Assembly: GCA_012520575.1 (NCBI GenBank)
Contig: JAAYOB010000017.1
Span: 22,832 to 86,831 of the forward strand
Reading direction: 5' to 3'
DNA length: 64,000 bases
Origin: Candidatus Stramentimicrobium fermentans
GTDB taxonomy: Bacteria; Atribacterota; Phoenicimicrobiia; Phoenicimicrobiales; Stramentimicrobiaceae
The first letter of the stretch is position 1. Every line of letters starts with the position of its first letter. The notes beneath the pieces are model-generated. The model was not told the DNA's origin, did no database searches, and worked only from the letters and a program-made list of their open reading frames with translations. Below are positions 18,569-28,089 of this stretch, one piece after another. A program made the translations under genes and the position numbers.

Positions 18569-19842
18569 GTGGAACAGTTCTTATAATATGTTTTCTTTTA
18601 TTGATGTTAGTAGGTGTGCCTATTGGGTTTAGTATGGGGGCTACTTGTTTACTTTTTTTTGCTTTTAGTGATATTCCTTTTACAGCGATACCGCAAATTA
18701 TGGTAAGTCTCTTTGAAAATTTTCCTTTTTTAGCGATTCCGTTTTTCGCTTTGGCGGGTCAACTAATGAATACAGGGGGGGTCACTGACAGAATATTTGG
18801 CTTTGCTAAGACTCTGGTAGGTCATATACCCGGTGGTTTGGGCCATGCTAATGTTGTAGCAAGTATGATTTTTGCGGGGATGAGTGGTTCTGCCGTTGCA
18901 GACAGTGCAGGGTTAGGAGTCATAGAAATAAAAGCTATGGTTGAAGATGGATATGATAGAGACTTCTCAGCCGCTGTTACTGCCTCTTCTTCAACCATTG
19001 GCCCCATTATACCTCCCAGCATTCCTTTTATTCTTTATGGGGCTATGGCGAATGTTTCAGTTGGTGCACTTTTTATTGCTGGTGCAATACCAGGAATATT
19101 AATGGGATTAGGCTTAATGGTAGGTGTATACTTAATTGCTATAAAGAAAAATTATAAAGTATATAAAAAGGCCACGCTGAAAGAGTTATGGAATGATTTT
19201 AAAGACGCTTTTTTATCACTACTAACTCCGGTTATTATTATGGGCGGCATAATATTGGGTATAGCAACCCCGACAGAAGCTGCGGTTATTGCCGTGGTAT
19301 ACGCCTTTATACTACAGACCTTTATATACAATCAATTTACTTTTAAAGGTTTGCTTGAAAGTTTGGAAAATGTGGCTAAAAGTATAGGCATGATTGCTTT
19401 TCTAAGTTGTACTGCATACTTATTCGGGTGGGTTCTCAGTTATGAGATGATACCGCAGCAATTTACTAATCTGATTTTATCCGTAACTTCTAATAAATAT
19501 ATAGTGTTATTAATCATTAATTTATTGTTACTTTTAGTTGGATGTTTTATGGATACTACCGCAGCCATTGTTGTTTTAGTACCAGTTCTCTTACCAGTAA
19601 TAGATCTTTTTGGAATAAACAGGGTCCATTTTGGTGTATTGTTGACTATAAATTTAATGATTGGTCTTCTTACTCCTCCCGTTGGTATGTGTGCATATTT
19701 AGTTGCAGACATAGCGAAAGTATCTTTTGAACAAGTAGTAAAAGCTTGCGTGCCTTTCATAATCATATTAATAGTAGTATTAATGTTAGTTACCTATTTC
19801 CCCCAAATTACTCTATTTCTACCGAATTTATTACTAAAATAA
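18565..19842 (+). CDS. dctM: TRAP transporter large permease
   Basis: MLVGVPIGFSMG, FAGMSGSAVADSAGLG, SSSTIGPIIPPSIPFILYG, LTPPVGMCAYLVADIAKV. Confidence 0.93.
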   Translation: MSGTVLIICFLLLMLVGVPIGFSMGATCLLFFAFSDIPFTAIPQIMVSLFENFPFLAIPFFALAGQLMNTGGVTDRIFGFAKTLVGHIPGGLGHANVVASMIFAGMSGSAVADSAGLGVIEIKAMVEDGYDRDFSAAVTASSSTIGPIIPPSIPFILYGAMANVSVGALFIAGAIPGILMGLGLMVGVYLIAIKKNYKVYKKATLKELWNDFKDAFLSLLTPVIIMGGIILGIATPTEAAVIAVVYAFILQTFIYNQFTFKGLLESLENVAKSIGMIAFLSCTAYLFGWVLSYEMIPQQFTNLILSVTSNKYIVLLIINLLLLLVGCFMDTTAAIVVLVPVLLPVIDLFGINRVHFGVLLTINLMIGLLTPPVGMCAYLVADIAKVSFEQVVKACVPFIIILIVVLMLVTYFPQITLFLPNLLLK

Positions 19843-19963
19843 AAGCAACTCAGAAAACTTTGAACGAAAAGATATTGAAGGTAGTGGTAGGTCAGCATGT
19901 GATGCAAAGTGGTAGGATTAATAAATATTTAATTACATTCTATTCGAAATAAGGAGTCGTATT

Positions 19964-20929
19964 ATGAAAAAAATTTCAAGAAAAATAGTAATGTTTACCG
20001 CGTTTGCAATTCTGATTTCATCTGTAGGAGTTTTTGCTAATGATTATCCCGATAAACCAATAGAGATGGTCGTACCTTACGCACCGGGAGGCCGTAGCGA
20101 TATCGCCGCAAGAATCCTGGGTAAATATTTTCCAAAATATTTAGATCAGCCCACAGTAATAGTCAATATTGCTGGAGCTTCGGGAACTGTGGGATCTCAA
20201 AATGTTTTAGAATCAAGGCCGGATGGGTATAGATTACTTAACCATCACGAATCCATGTTGTCAAGCTTTGAAACTGGTCTTGTTAATTTTACCTGGAATG
20301 ACTTTACTGTAATTTGTACCACAGTGGCTACTGACAATGTTGTTGTTGCTATGCCCGATGCACCCTATAGTAACTGGCAAGAATTAAAGGAGTATTCACA
20401 GAAAAATCCGAATGCTTTAACCATGGGTGTCTCAGTTGGGTCAAATGCACATTTAGCTGGAATTGTAATGAATAAGGATGCTGGTGGCACATTAGATATT
20501 GCTCTTGGTGGCGGAGGAGATACCGATAGAATTACTAAGCTGCTAGGGGGCCATTTGGATCTTACCACGGCGAGTGTCCCTTCTGTGATGGGCTTCATTG
20601 AAGCGGGCCAACTCAAACCAATAGTATTGCAGTCAAGAGATAAAAGTAAATTTTTACCAAATGTTCAAACATGGGAAGAAGCAAATCTAAAAGGGAATTT
20701 CGGCTATTATCAGGTCATATATGCACCACCCGGAACCCCAGACAATGTTGTGAGAATAATATCTGAAGCGATCAAAGAAATTAGTAGCAACTCTGAATAT
20801 ATAGAAGAAATTGAAAAAAATGGCATTGAAGTAACATATCTAGATACAAAAGAATCTATAGAATTCTTAAAACAAGAAGAAGATTATTTTAGACCTTTAT
20901 TCGAAGAAGCAGGTTTAGTGAAAAAGTAA
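19964..20929 (+). CDS. tctC: Tripartite tricarboxylate transporter (TTT) substrate-binding protein, Bug family
   Basis: DYPDKPIEMVVPYAPGGRSDIAARILGKYF, NIAGASGTVGSQNV, YAPPGTPDNVVRIISEAIKEI. Confidence 0.9.
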   Translation: MKKISRKIVMFTAFAILISSVGVFANDYPDKPIEMVVPYAPGGRSDIAARILGKYFPKYLDQPTVIVNIAGASGTVGSQNVLESRPDGYRLLNHHESMLSSFETGLVNFTWNDFTVICTTVATDNVVVAMPDAPYSNWQELKEYSQKNPNALTMGVSVGSNAHLAGIVMNKDAGGTLDIALGGGGDTDRITKLLGGHLDLTTASVPSVMGFIEAGQLKPIVLQSRDKSKFLPNVQTWEEANLKGNFGYYQVIYAPPGTPDNVVRIISEAIKEISSNSEYIEEIEKNGIEVTYLDTKESIEFLKQEEDYFRPLFEEAGLVKK

Positions 20930-20961
20930 GCACACTAAATTTAAAGCATAATTATTTAAAT

Positions 20962-21001
20962 GGTATTTGAGAAGGAGTTTATATTGTCCTTCTCAAATAC
21001 C
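20962..21001 (+). promoter_or_regulatory. Perfect hairpin between tctC and tctB
   Basis: ggtatttgagaagga (20962-20976) / tccttctcaaatacc (20987-21001): 15-bp perfect inverted repeat. Confidence 0.8.
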
Positions 21002-21149
21002 CTGAACAAAAGAAGCAAATAATCGGGCCACAGTTAAAAGCTGCGGACAGTAGTATAAAAAAGCATTTCAAAGATCATATGTATATTCTTACAATACTTT
21101 TACGAAGGATATTAAAAATAGATATATCGAAACAATAGGGAGAGGAAAA

Positions 21150-21620
21150 TTGAAATTAACAAAGGATTCAGTAATCGGGTTAATTGGAATGTTAGTTGGT
21201 TCAATATTATTTTTAAGTACCCAACGAATTAGAGATTGGCATTTAGATAGATTGGGAACTTCATTTTTCCCCAAAGTTTCCGCTATTTTAATAGTATTAT
21301 GTAGTTTGATGATTTTATTATCCAGTTTAAAGAAGAACACTCTTATTACTGCAAGTGATAGGGAAAATAGCTTATCTGTGAAAATAGAGTTAGGCTTTTA
21401 TAGTTATGTTTTCATTTTTATTTCGCTAATATTATATGTAATAGTTCTTCCTATATTAGGTTTTGTTATTTCAAGTACTATGTTAATGTTATTCATTTAT
21501 TTATTCATCGTTAAAGAAATTTCTATGCAGAACTTATTAAGTGGATTGGGATTTTCAGTGTTAAGTACATTCATACTATGGTATCTTTTTACTAAACAAC
21601 TTTATGTAATTTTACCTTAA
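21150..21620 (+). CDS. tctB: TTT transporter small membrane subunit
   Basis: ~156 aa, four predicted TM helices, located between tctC and tctA. Confidence 0.78.
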   Translation: MKLTKDSVIGLIGMLVGSILFLSTQRIRDWHLDRLGTSFFPKVSAILIVLCSLMILLSSLKKNTLITASDRENSLSVKIELGFYSYVFIFISLILYVIVLPILGFVISSTMLMLFIYLFIVKEISMQNLLSGLGFSVLSTFILWYLFTKQLYVILP

Positions 21621-21649
21621 ATTAAAGAATATAATAAAATGCTGGAGAT

Positions 21650-23182
21650 TTGTTTATGGAAGCATCTTCTTTTAGTAATGTTATAAGCAGTTTTCAAATA
21701 GTACTATCTCCTATTTCACTTATTCTAGCAACTATAGGTGTATTTGGGGGGATGGTTTTTGGGGCAATGCCAGGTCTTACAGCAGTTATGGCTATTACTA
21801 TTGCCTTACCATTTACCTTTTTTATGAGCCCCAGTCATGCAATCATATTACTTATAGCAATTGATATTGGAGCTATTTCTGGAGGTTTTATCTCAGCTTG
21901 TTCATTAAATATGCCTGGCACTCCTTCCTCAGTCGCAACCACCTTTGATGGTTATCCAATGGGCCAAAAAGGTAAACTTGCGGAAGCTTTTGGAATTAGC
22001 ATTATTTCTTCAGGAACAGCTGGGTTAGTAAGTGGTGTCATTCTTATTTTTGCAGCACCTGTATTGGCAAAAATAGCTTTAAAGTTTGGTCCTTTCGAAT
22101 ATTTTTCACTAGGTATTTTCACATTTTTAGCCATATCTGGGTTAATGTCTGGGGACCTATGGAAAAACCTATTAGGTGTTGCAGTTGGATTGGTTATTGC
22201 TAGTATTGGTTCTGATCCCATTACAGGGCTTCATCGTTTTACTTTTAATATTAGTAATTTATCAGGGGGAATAGCTTTACTACCTTTTATGGTTGGAATC
22301 TTTGTTTTACCACAACTTATTGATGATATTACAAGTTTTTCTGATGTTATGATTCCCCAAAATGCGCATAATATTCAATTAAAACACATGTTGCCTGATT
22401 TAAAATTTTATAAAGATCAGGCTATAAACTACATACGTTCTTTCTTAATTGGAATTGGTATTGGTATTATGCCAGGGATAGGGGGGACTACTAGTAATGT
22501 CATCAGTTATGAAGTGGCTAGATCTTATTCTAAGTATCCGGAGAAGTTTGGTACAGGAATACCTGATGGTGTTGTTGCGAGTGAAACAGCTAATAATGCA
22601 TCAATTGGGGGAGCATTTATTACCTGGCTGGGATTAGGAATACCTGGTGATGCAGTAACTGCTATTTTATTAGGTGCTTTAATGATTCATGGCATACAGC
22701 CTGGTCCACTTCTTTTTAAAAATCACCCTGTTCTCGTGAATGTAATTTTTACAACTAATTTAATTAGTAATATTATTATGATTTTAATGGGATTTTTCCT
22801 AATCAAATGGTTCATTAAAATATTAGGTTTACATAAAAAGTTTCTTTTGCCCATTATTACAATATTTTGCATATTAGGTGCCTACTCTACAAATAATCGG
22901 ATTTTTGATATCTGGGTAGTAATATTCTTTGGCATATTTGGTTTTATATGGAAAAAATTAGGGCTTTCCTTAGTGCCGGTTTTGATTGCCTATATTCTTC
23001 AGCCAATTGTTGAAAAAGGAATAAGAGAGGGAATATCTATCAGCAAGGGCAGCTTTTTACCATTAGTTAGTAGACCAATCTCTCTAACATTACTTATTAT
23101 GGGCTTTTTATCGGTGTTGCTGGGAACTTATATGAAGCATAAAGTCAATGAGAGAAACAAGGATCAAGTACTTGATGATTAA
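21650..23182 (+). CDS. tctA: TTT transporter large membrane subunit
   Basis: GMVFGAMPGLTAVMAITIALPFTF, GSDPITGLHRFTF, GIGIGIMPGIGGTTSNVISYEVARSYSKYPEKFGTGIPDGVVASETANNASIGGAFI. Confidence 0.93.
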   Translation: MFMEASSFSNVISSFQIVLSPISLILATIGVFGGMVFGAMPGLTAVMAITIALPFTFFMSPSHAIILLIAIDIGAISGGFISACSLNMPGTPSSVATTFDGYPMGQKGKLAEAFGISIISSGTAGLVSGVILIFAAPVLAKIALKFGPFEYFSLGIFTFLAISGLMSGDLWKNLLGVAVGLVIASIGSDPITGLHRFTFNISNLSGGIALLPFMVGIFVLPQLIDDITSFSDVMIPQNAHNIQLKHMLPDLKFYKDQAINYIRSFLIGIGIGIMPGIGGTTSNVISYEVARSYSKYPEKFGTGIPDGVVASETANNASIGGAFITWLGLGIPGDAVTAILLGALMIHGIQPGPLLFKNHPVLVNVIFTTNLISNIIMILMGFFLIKWFIKILGLHKKFLLPIITIFCILGAYSTNNRIFDIWVVIFFGIFGFIWKKLGLSLVPVLIAYILQPIVEKGIREGISISKGSFLPLVSRPISLTLLIMGFLSVLLGTYMKHKVNERNKDQVLDD

Positions 23183-23627
23183 TCAATAGTGAATTTCGAA
23201 ATTATACTATTAGACTGTTAATAGGTGGATCCTTATAAAGGGTCGTATAATAACGTTTTTTTAGAATATAATACTTTTTACTAAAGAGATTTGTTGTCAG
23301 GAGCAAAGCTATAGCTAACATATAAATAAAAATGTGAATTATGGAGAAAATTTGGCTAAGGGTTTGTTAATCTGCAAGCTGCGGGCTAAGAAATGTATGG
23401 AAATAAATAAACGTATTTTTTGATATGTTCAAAAAGAATCTCACATCAATCAATATGGCTTGTGTGACGGCTTAAACCCTCGCTCCAAAAAAATAGTAAT
23501 TTAAAATTACAATATTTAAAGGCAAAAACTGTCTTTTTAAAAGAAAATCCTAAACAATTAGCCCAATTACACATTACTAATAAATACGATTGGCTACAAA
23601 GATTGTTTAATTAAAGAAATACAAGTA

Positions 23628-23641
23628 ATTTAGCGCTAAAT
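23628..23641. promoter_or_regulatory. Perfect palindrome upstream of enolase-like 2 (candidate operator)
   Basis: atttagcgctaaat, 14-bp perfect palindrome about 30 nt before the start codon. Confidence 0.4.
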
Positions 23642-23671
23642 ATAACTTAATATATTTTCTAGGAGGATGTT

Positions 23672-24910
23672 TTGTTAAATAATATCAAGTCTGTAAGAGG
23701 TTTAGAAATTATTATTAGCCCAGGTATTCCCACTATAAAAGCAGTTGTTGAAACAGAAGGTAACCATAAAGGAGTCGCCACAATTCCTATAGGGACATCT
23801 CGGGGGAAGTACGAAGCTAACTATTTATACGACAATGAAGCAAGATTTAATGGTAAGGGTATGAGGAAGGCAGTAAAAAATATCAATGATGTTATTTCAA
23901 AGAGATTAAGAGGTGTAGAAGTATCCAATCAAAGAACTATCGATGAAATAATGCTTGAGCTTGATGGAACTGAAGATAAATCTAAGTTAGGAGCTAATGC
24001 AATACTTGCAGTTTCTCTCGCTGCTGCAAGGGCAGGGGCAGAAACTGCAGGCCTACCACTATTTCGCTATTTAGGTGGATTGTATGCCTATAGAATTCCG
24101 GATATTTCAACTACTGTGATTGCAGGAAGTAAATTTTCTCCATCACAAATAGATTTTGAGGATTATACTTATGTATTTTCCGGTTTCAGTTCGATAATGG
24201 ATTCTATAGAAGCCCTCGCTAAAGTGTTTGGAAAACTTGAAGAAAATATTAGAAAAAAATATGGACCAATCCCATCAGTAGTCGGGGGAGCACTTGCACC
24301 ACCATTAAAGAGTAACGAAGAAGCCCTAGATTATATGATGGAGAGCGTATCTTTTTTTAACCTTGAAAAGCATATAGGAATAGGAATCGATATAGTTGGT
24401 GAGGAACTCTGCTCATCCCAGCCATTCACCTATTCTGTTAATGGGGGAAATTTATCAAAAGAGGAATATATAGAATACCTTAAGAATTTGACTAAGATAT
24501 ATCCAATTGTTTTCTTAGAAGACCCTTTTGGAGAGGATGATTTTGAGGGGTTTTCTCAACTAACTAATCAAATAGGAGATAGAATAAATATTGTTGGAGA
24601 TGATCTGTTTGTAACAAATTATAGAAGAATTGAGGAAGGTATTAAAAAAACTGCGGGGAATGCAATTATTTTTAAAATTAATCAAGCTGGTACTCTGACT
24701 GAAGCCCTTGAAGCTGCCCGGATAGCTAAGGAAAATAATTTTAAAATTATTGCTTCTGGCCGTTCAAGTGATTCTAATGATGATTTTGTATCCGACATAG
24801 CCGTAGCGCTTTCTGCCAATATAATGAAAAGTGGACCACTTGTCAGTGGCGAGAGAATTTCAAAATTTAATAGATTGATTGAAATCGAGGAAATTATTAA
24901 TAAAACCTAA
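23672..24910 (+). CDS. Divergent enolase-like protein 2
   Basis: IMLELDGTEDKSKLGANAILAVSLAAARAGAETAGLPLFRYLGG, VFLEDPFGEDDFEGF, IVGDDLFVTN, IFKINQAGTLTEALEAARIAKEN. Canonical GDEGGFAP and SHRSGET are lost. TTG start behind AGGAGG. Confidence 0.88.
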   Translation: MLNNIKSVRGLEIIISPGIPTIKAVVETEGNHKGVATIPIGTSRGKYEANYLYDNEARFNGKGMRKAVKNINDVISKRLRGVEVSNQRTIDEIMLELDGTEDKSKLGANAILAVSLAAARAGAETAGLPLFRYLGGLYAYRIPDISTTVIAGSKFSPSQIDFEDYTYVFSGFSSIMDSIEALAKVFGKLEENIRKKYGPIPSVVGGALAPPLKSNEEALDYMMESVSFFNLEKHIGIGIDIVGEELCSSQPFTYSVNGGNLSKEEYIEYLKNLTKIYPIVFLEDPFGEDDFEGFSQLTNQIGDRINIVGDDLFVTNYRRIEEGIKKTAGNAIIFKINQAGTLTEALEAARIAKENNFKIIASGRSSDSNDDFVSDIAVALSANIMKSGPLVSGERISKFNRLIEIEEIINKT

Positions 24911-25066
24911 AAACACACATAATATATTATATTTATATTATTAAATTTACAAAACGAAATTTTCTATCATAAAAAACTAAAGAAAATTGAAATTTTATAT
25001 ATTTTAAAATTTCTAACCAAATAAAGACAAAATTATTTTTAAAGTCAGGGGAAGGAGGTATTAGTA

Positions 25067-26197
25067 TTGAAAATCACACATATTGAGGCATATGATTTAA
25101 ATATTCCTTGTGATATCAAATATAGTGCTGCATGGGCACCTGGGGTAAGTGAAGAATTCCGTAAATTCACATTAGTAATAGTACGAACAGATGAGGGTCT
25201 GAGTGGGTATGGCGGTGGTAATGGACATTTTGCTGCAAGGATTGTCAAAATAGTCAAACCTTTCTTGCTTGGTGAAAATCCCTTTTTTGTAGAAAAATAT
25301 ATCAGAATTCTCCGTGATATTGGAGGAGTTTGGGCAATAGAAATAGCATTGTGGGATATAATAGGCAAAGCAGCTAATCTTCCGTTATATATGCTATGGG
25401 GGGCCTCTCGTACAAAGATTCCAGCCTACGCTAGCACTTGTGTTAGTGGACTACCAGGTAATTTTGACGAAAGAATCCAGCAAGTTAAAAGATATTATAA
25501 TGAAGGATTTCAAGCAATCAAAATCCGACTTCACTTTGATACAATAGAGGAAGATTTGCAATATGTTGATACCGTTATCGAGGCTGTAGGGGGAAAAGTA
25601 GATATAATGGTAGATGCAAATCAAGCCACATTAATGATTCCTTCCGCCGTTAAGAGCCCCAGATGGGATTACCGCAGAGCCTTGAGAACCGCCAAAGAAT
25701 TAGAAAAAAGAGGGGTTCTGTGGTTGGAAGAACCATTAGGTCGTTGGGACTTTGACGAATTAGCTCGCCTTAGAGAGAATACGGAAATATATATTGCCGG
25801 TGGAGAAATGAATAATGCTTTGCATGATTTCCGGTTAATGGTAGAGAAAAAATCTTATGACATAATTCAACCGGATGTAGTAAATCAATCACTAACAGAG
25901 GTTATGAAAATAAAAGGTCTGTGCGAAACATTCAATATTCATTTTGTTCCACATCATGGTGTTAGTGCAATTGGCTTAGCAGCAACTATTCATATCTTAT
26001 GTACATATGATCATTGGACTTTTATGGAATATATATATGACCCCCCTTACCGTACAATTGAAAATTATCAATGTTTGGGTGGAATTGTAAGAACACCAAT
26101 ATTAGTAGATGGAACAGGCTCTATTTCCCCACCACTTGGACCAGGTCTTGGGATAGTAATCGATGAAGGCAAGATTAAAGAATATAAAGTGGACTGA
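25067..26197 (+). CDS. Mandelate racemase/muconate lactonizing enzyme (MR/MLE) family, probable sugar-acid dehydratase or epimerase
   Basis: AIKIRLH (K-x-R), MVDANQ, WLEEPL, AGGEMN, QPDVVNQ, VPHHGVSAIG. Confidence 0.9.
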   Translation: MKITHIEAYDLNIPCDIKYSAAWAPGVSEEFRKFTLVIVRTDEGLSGYGGGNGHFAARIVKIVKPFLLGENPFFVEKYIRILRDIGGVWAIEIALWDIIGKAANLPLYMLWGASRTKIPAYASTCVSGLPGNFDERIQQVKRYYNEGFQAIKIRLHFDTIEEDLQYVDTVIEAVGGKVDIMVDANQATLMIPSAVKSPRWDYRRALRTAKELEKRGVLWLEEPLGRWDFDELARLRENTEIYIAGGEMNNALHDFRLMVEKKSYDIIQPDVVNQSLTEVMKIKGLCETFNIHFVPHHGVSAIGLAATIHILCTYDHWTFMEYIYDPPYRTIENYQCLGGIVRTPILVDGTGSISPPLGPGLGIVIDEGKIKEYKVD

Positions 26198-26357
26198 TAT
26201 ATGTAAATGATTAGTGCTGCTATAGTATCGAGGCACATATTTTAAAAAATTTAAATTTATTTGCAACTGACAATATTGAATACCTGGATTGCTATATAGA
26301 TTAAGATTAACTATTTAAAGAATTAATAAATGGTTGAAACTATAACCGGAGAATATC

Positions 26358-27722
26358 ATGAATACCGCTCATTGGAAAAAAATTAAAATAGATTATTTAG
26401 ATAGCAATCTTGTGGTGGAAGTACCTCAAACCTGTGATATTTTGCAAATGAACCCGGTTTCACCGCTACCGAATATACCTGAAGCAATTGAATATTCATT
26501 TCAAAACCCTATTCACAGTGAAACTATTGACGAGATAGTTTCTTATCATCCTAAGCCTGCTGAAGAAATTACAGTTGCTATTGCTGTGTCTGACAATACA
26601 CGTCCTGTTCCTTATAATTGCACTAATAAGAAGAATATACTATCGCCTGTAATAAACCGGTTGGAAAGGTCTGGTATTAATAGGCAGAATATCAGGATTA
26701 TTATAGCAACCGGAACCCATGCCCCTACATCTATACAATGGAAGAAGGAAGCCTTTGGAGACGATATTTGTGAAAATTACATTATATTGGACCATGATTG
26801 CCGTAGTGAGGATTTAATCCCCATAGGGCTGATTAAAGGGGTGCCGGTAAAGATAAACCGAGACTTTATTCAATCAGATATACATATTGTTACTGGTCTA
26901 GTTGAAGCTCATTTTATGGCCGGAGTTTCAGGAGGCCGTAAAGCCATTTGTCCCGGTCTTGTTAACTTAGAAGCTACACAAGTATTTCACGGGCCAGAAT
27001 TCATGGCTGATACCAATGCTGATAATCTAGTCCTTTACCGTAATCCCTGCCATGAATTTGCTCTAGAAGTAGCTTTAAGGACGAGAGTGGACTTTACAGT
27101 AAATGTTTTGCTTAATGGCGACATGGATATTTGTGGTATTACCACTGGAGATTTAGAGATATCCCATCAGAAAGCATTAGCCCAGCTAAAGTCATTTTCT
27201 GAATTAAAACTTGATAAGAAGTATGATATTGTTTTAACCCATGGTGGAAAAGGTGCTGTAAATCACTATCAGGCTGTCAAAGGAGCTTGGGCTGCACTAC
27301 CAGCAGTTGATAGAGGTGGTCACATTATTTTATTAGCACACAACCAGGATAATGAACCAATTGGCAGCCCGCATTATAAAAATTTAATTAAAAAACTCAA
27401 AAAAGTAGGGATAGGTAATTTTTCTCCTTTGCTTTCTAAGCCAGATTGGGTTTTTACTCATGATCAATGGGAAGTACAAAAATGGGAACAAGTCTTTATG
27501 AGAATAGGTGGGGAACAACAATTAATATATTGCACAACAAATATTCCCCCTGAAATTTTAGCAGCTTTGCCTGGACTAAATGGTTATCAGTTTGTAGAAG
27601 ATTCCTCAACTAATATCACAAATATGTTACAACAAGTAATTTACTATTGTGTTAAACAAAAAGGAAACGCATCCATGGCTTTTTTAAAGGAAGGACCCTA
27701 TATAGTTTTAAAAAATCAATAA
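26358..27722 (+). CDS. LarA-family (nickel-pincer, lactate racemase-like) protein
   Basis: VSDNTRPVP, IATGTHAPT, GLVEAHFMAGVSGGRKAICPGLV (cofactor lysine context). Confidence 0.88.
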   Translation: MNTAHWKKIKIDYLDSNLVVEVPQTCDILQMNPVSPLPNIPEAIEYSFQNPIHSETIDEIVSYHPKPAEEITVAIAVSDNTRPVPYNCTNKKNILSPVINRLERSGINRQNIRIIIATGTHAPTSIQWKKEAFGDDICENYIILDHDCRSEDLIPIGLIKGVPVKINRDFIQSDIHIVTGLVEAHFMAGVSGGRKAICPGLVNLEATQVFHGPEFMADTNADNLVLYRNPCHEFALEVALRTRVDFTVNVLLNGDMDICGITTGDLEISHQKALAQLKSFSELKLDKKYDIVLTHGGKGAVNHYQAVKGAWAALPAVDRGGHIILLAHNQDNEPIGSPHYKNLIKKLKKVGIGNFSPLLSKPDWVFTHDQWEVQKWEQVFMRIGGEQQLIYCTTNIPPEILAALPGLNGYQFVEDSSTNITNMLQQVIYYCVKQKGNASMAFLKEGPYIVLKNQ

Positions 27723-28047
27723 AATATAGTATATTTTCTTTTACTTGTATTGCGTTTGTACAATACAACTCTGGTATTGCCCACACCATAAATTATATTG
27801 TTTCTGCAATAGAATATACTGATGTTGCAAGTTACTGAAAGCATATTGTCACCTCTCTCCTCACTTTTTCTCCATTAAGTGTTGCTAGCGATGAACATGT
27901 CTATAGTAGGTATAATATTAGGACAGAAATCAGGAAGCCTATGTAGTATTTAACAAAGCGGCACAGGGTACTTTCTTTTAAAATAGCTTAATAATACACA
28001 TTTTACGCTAACAGCTCTAAATATATCGATGCTTAATATATTATAGA

Positions 28048-28077
28048 AGATACCCGCGGGCAAACCCGTGGGTATCT
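28048..28077 (+). terminator. Hairpin, possible terminator or element boundary
   Basis: agatacccgcggg-caaa-cccgtgggtatct inverted repeat. No long T-run. Confidence 0.4.
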
Positions 28078-28089
28078 ATTAATCCACCA

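Noticed and set aside
19746-19952. Short + ORF overlapping the dctM 3' end
   Set aside because: Out of frame with dctM, no RBS or family; probably chance.
23521-23615. Open frame KAKTVFLKENPKQLAQLHITNKYDWLQRLFN* upstream of enolase-like 2
   Set aside because: Looks protein-like and may be a decayed gene tail, but no start, family or upstream continuity could be supported.
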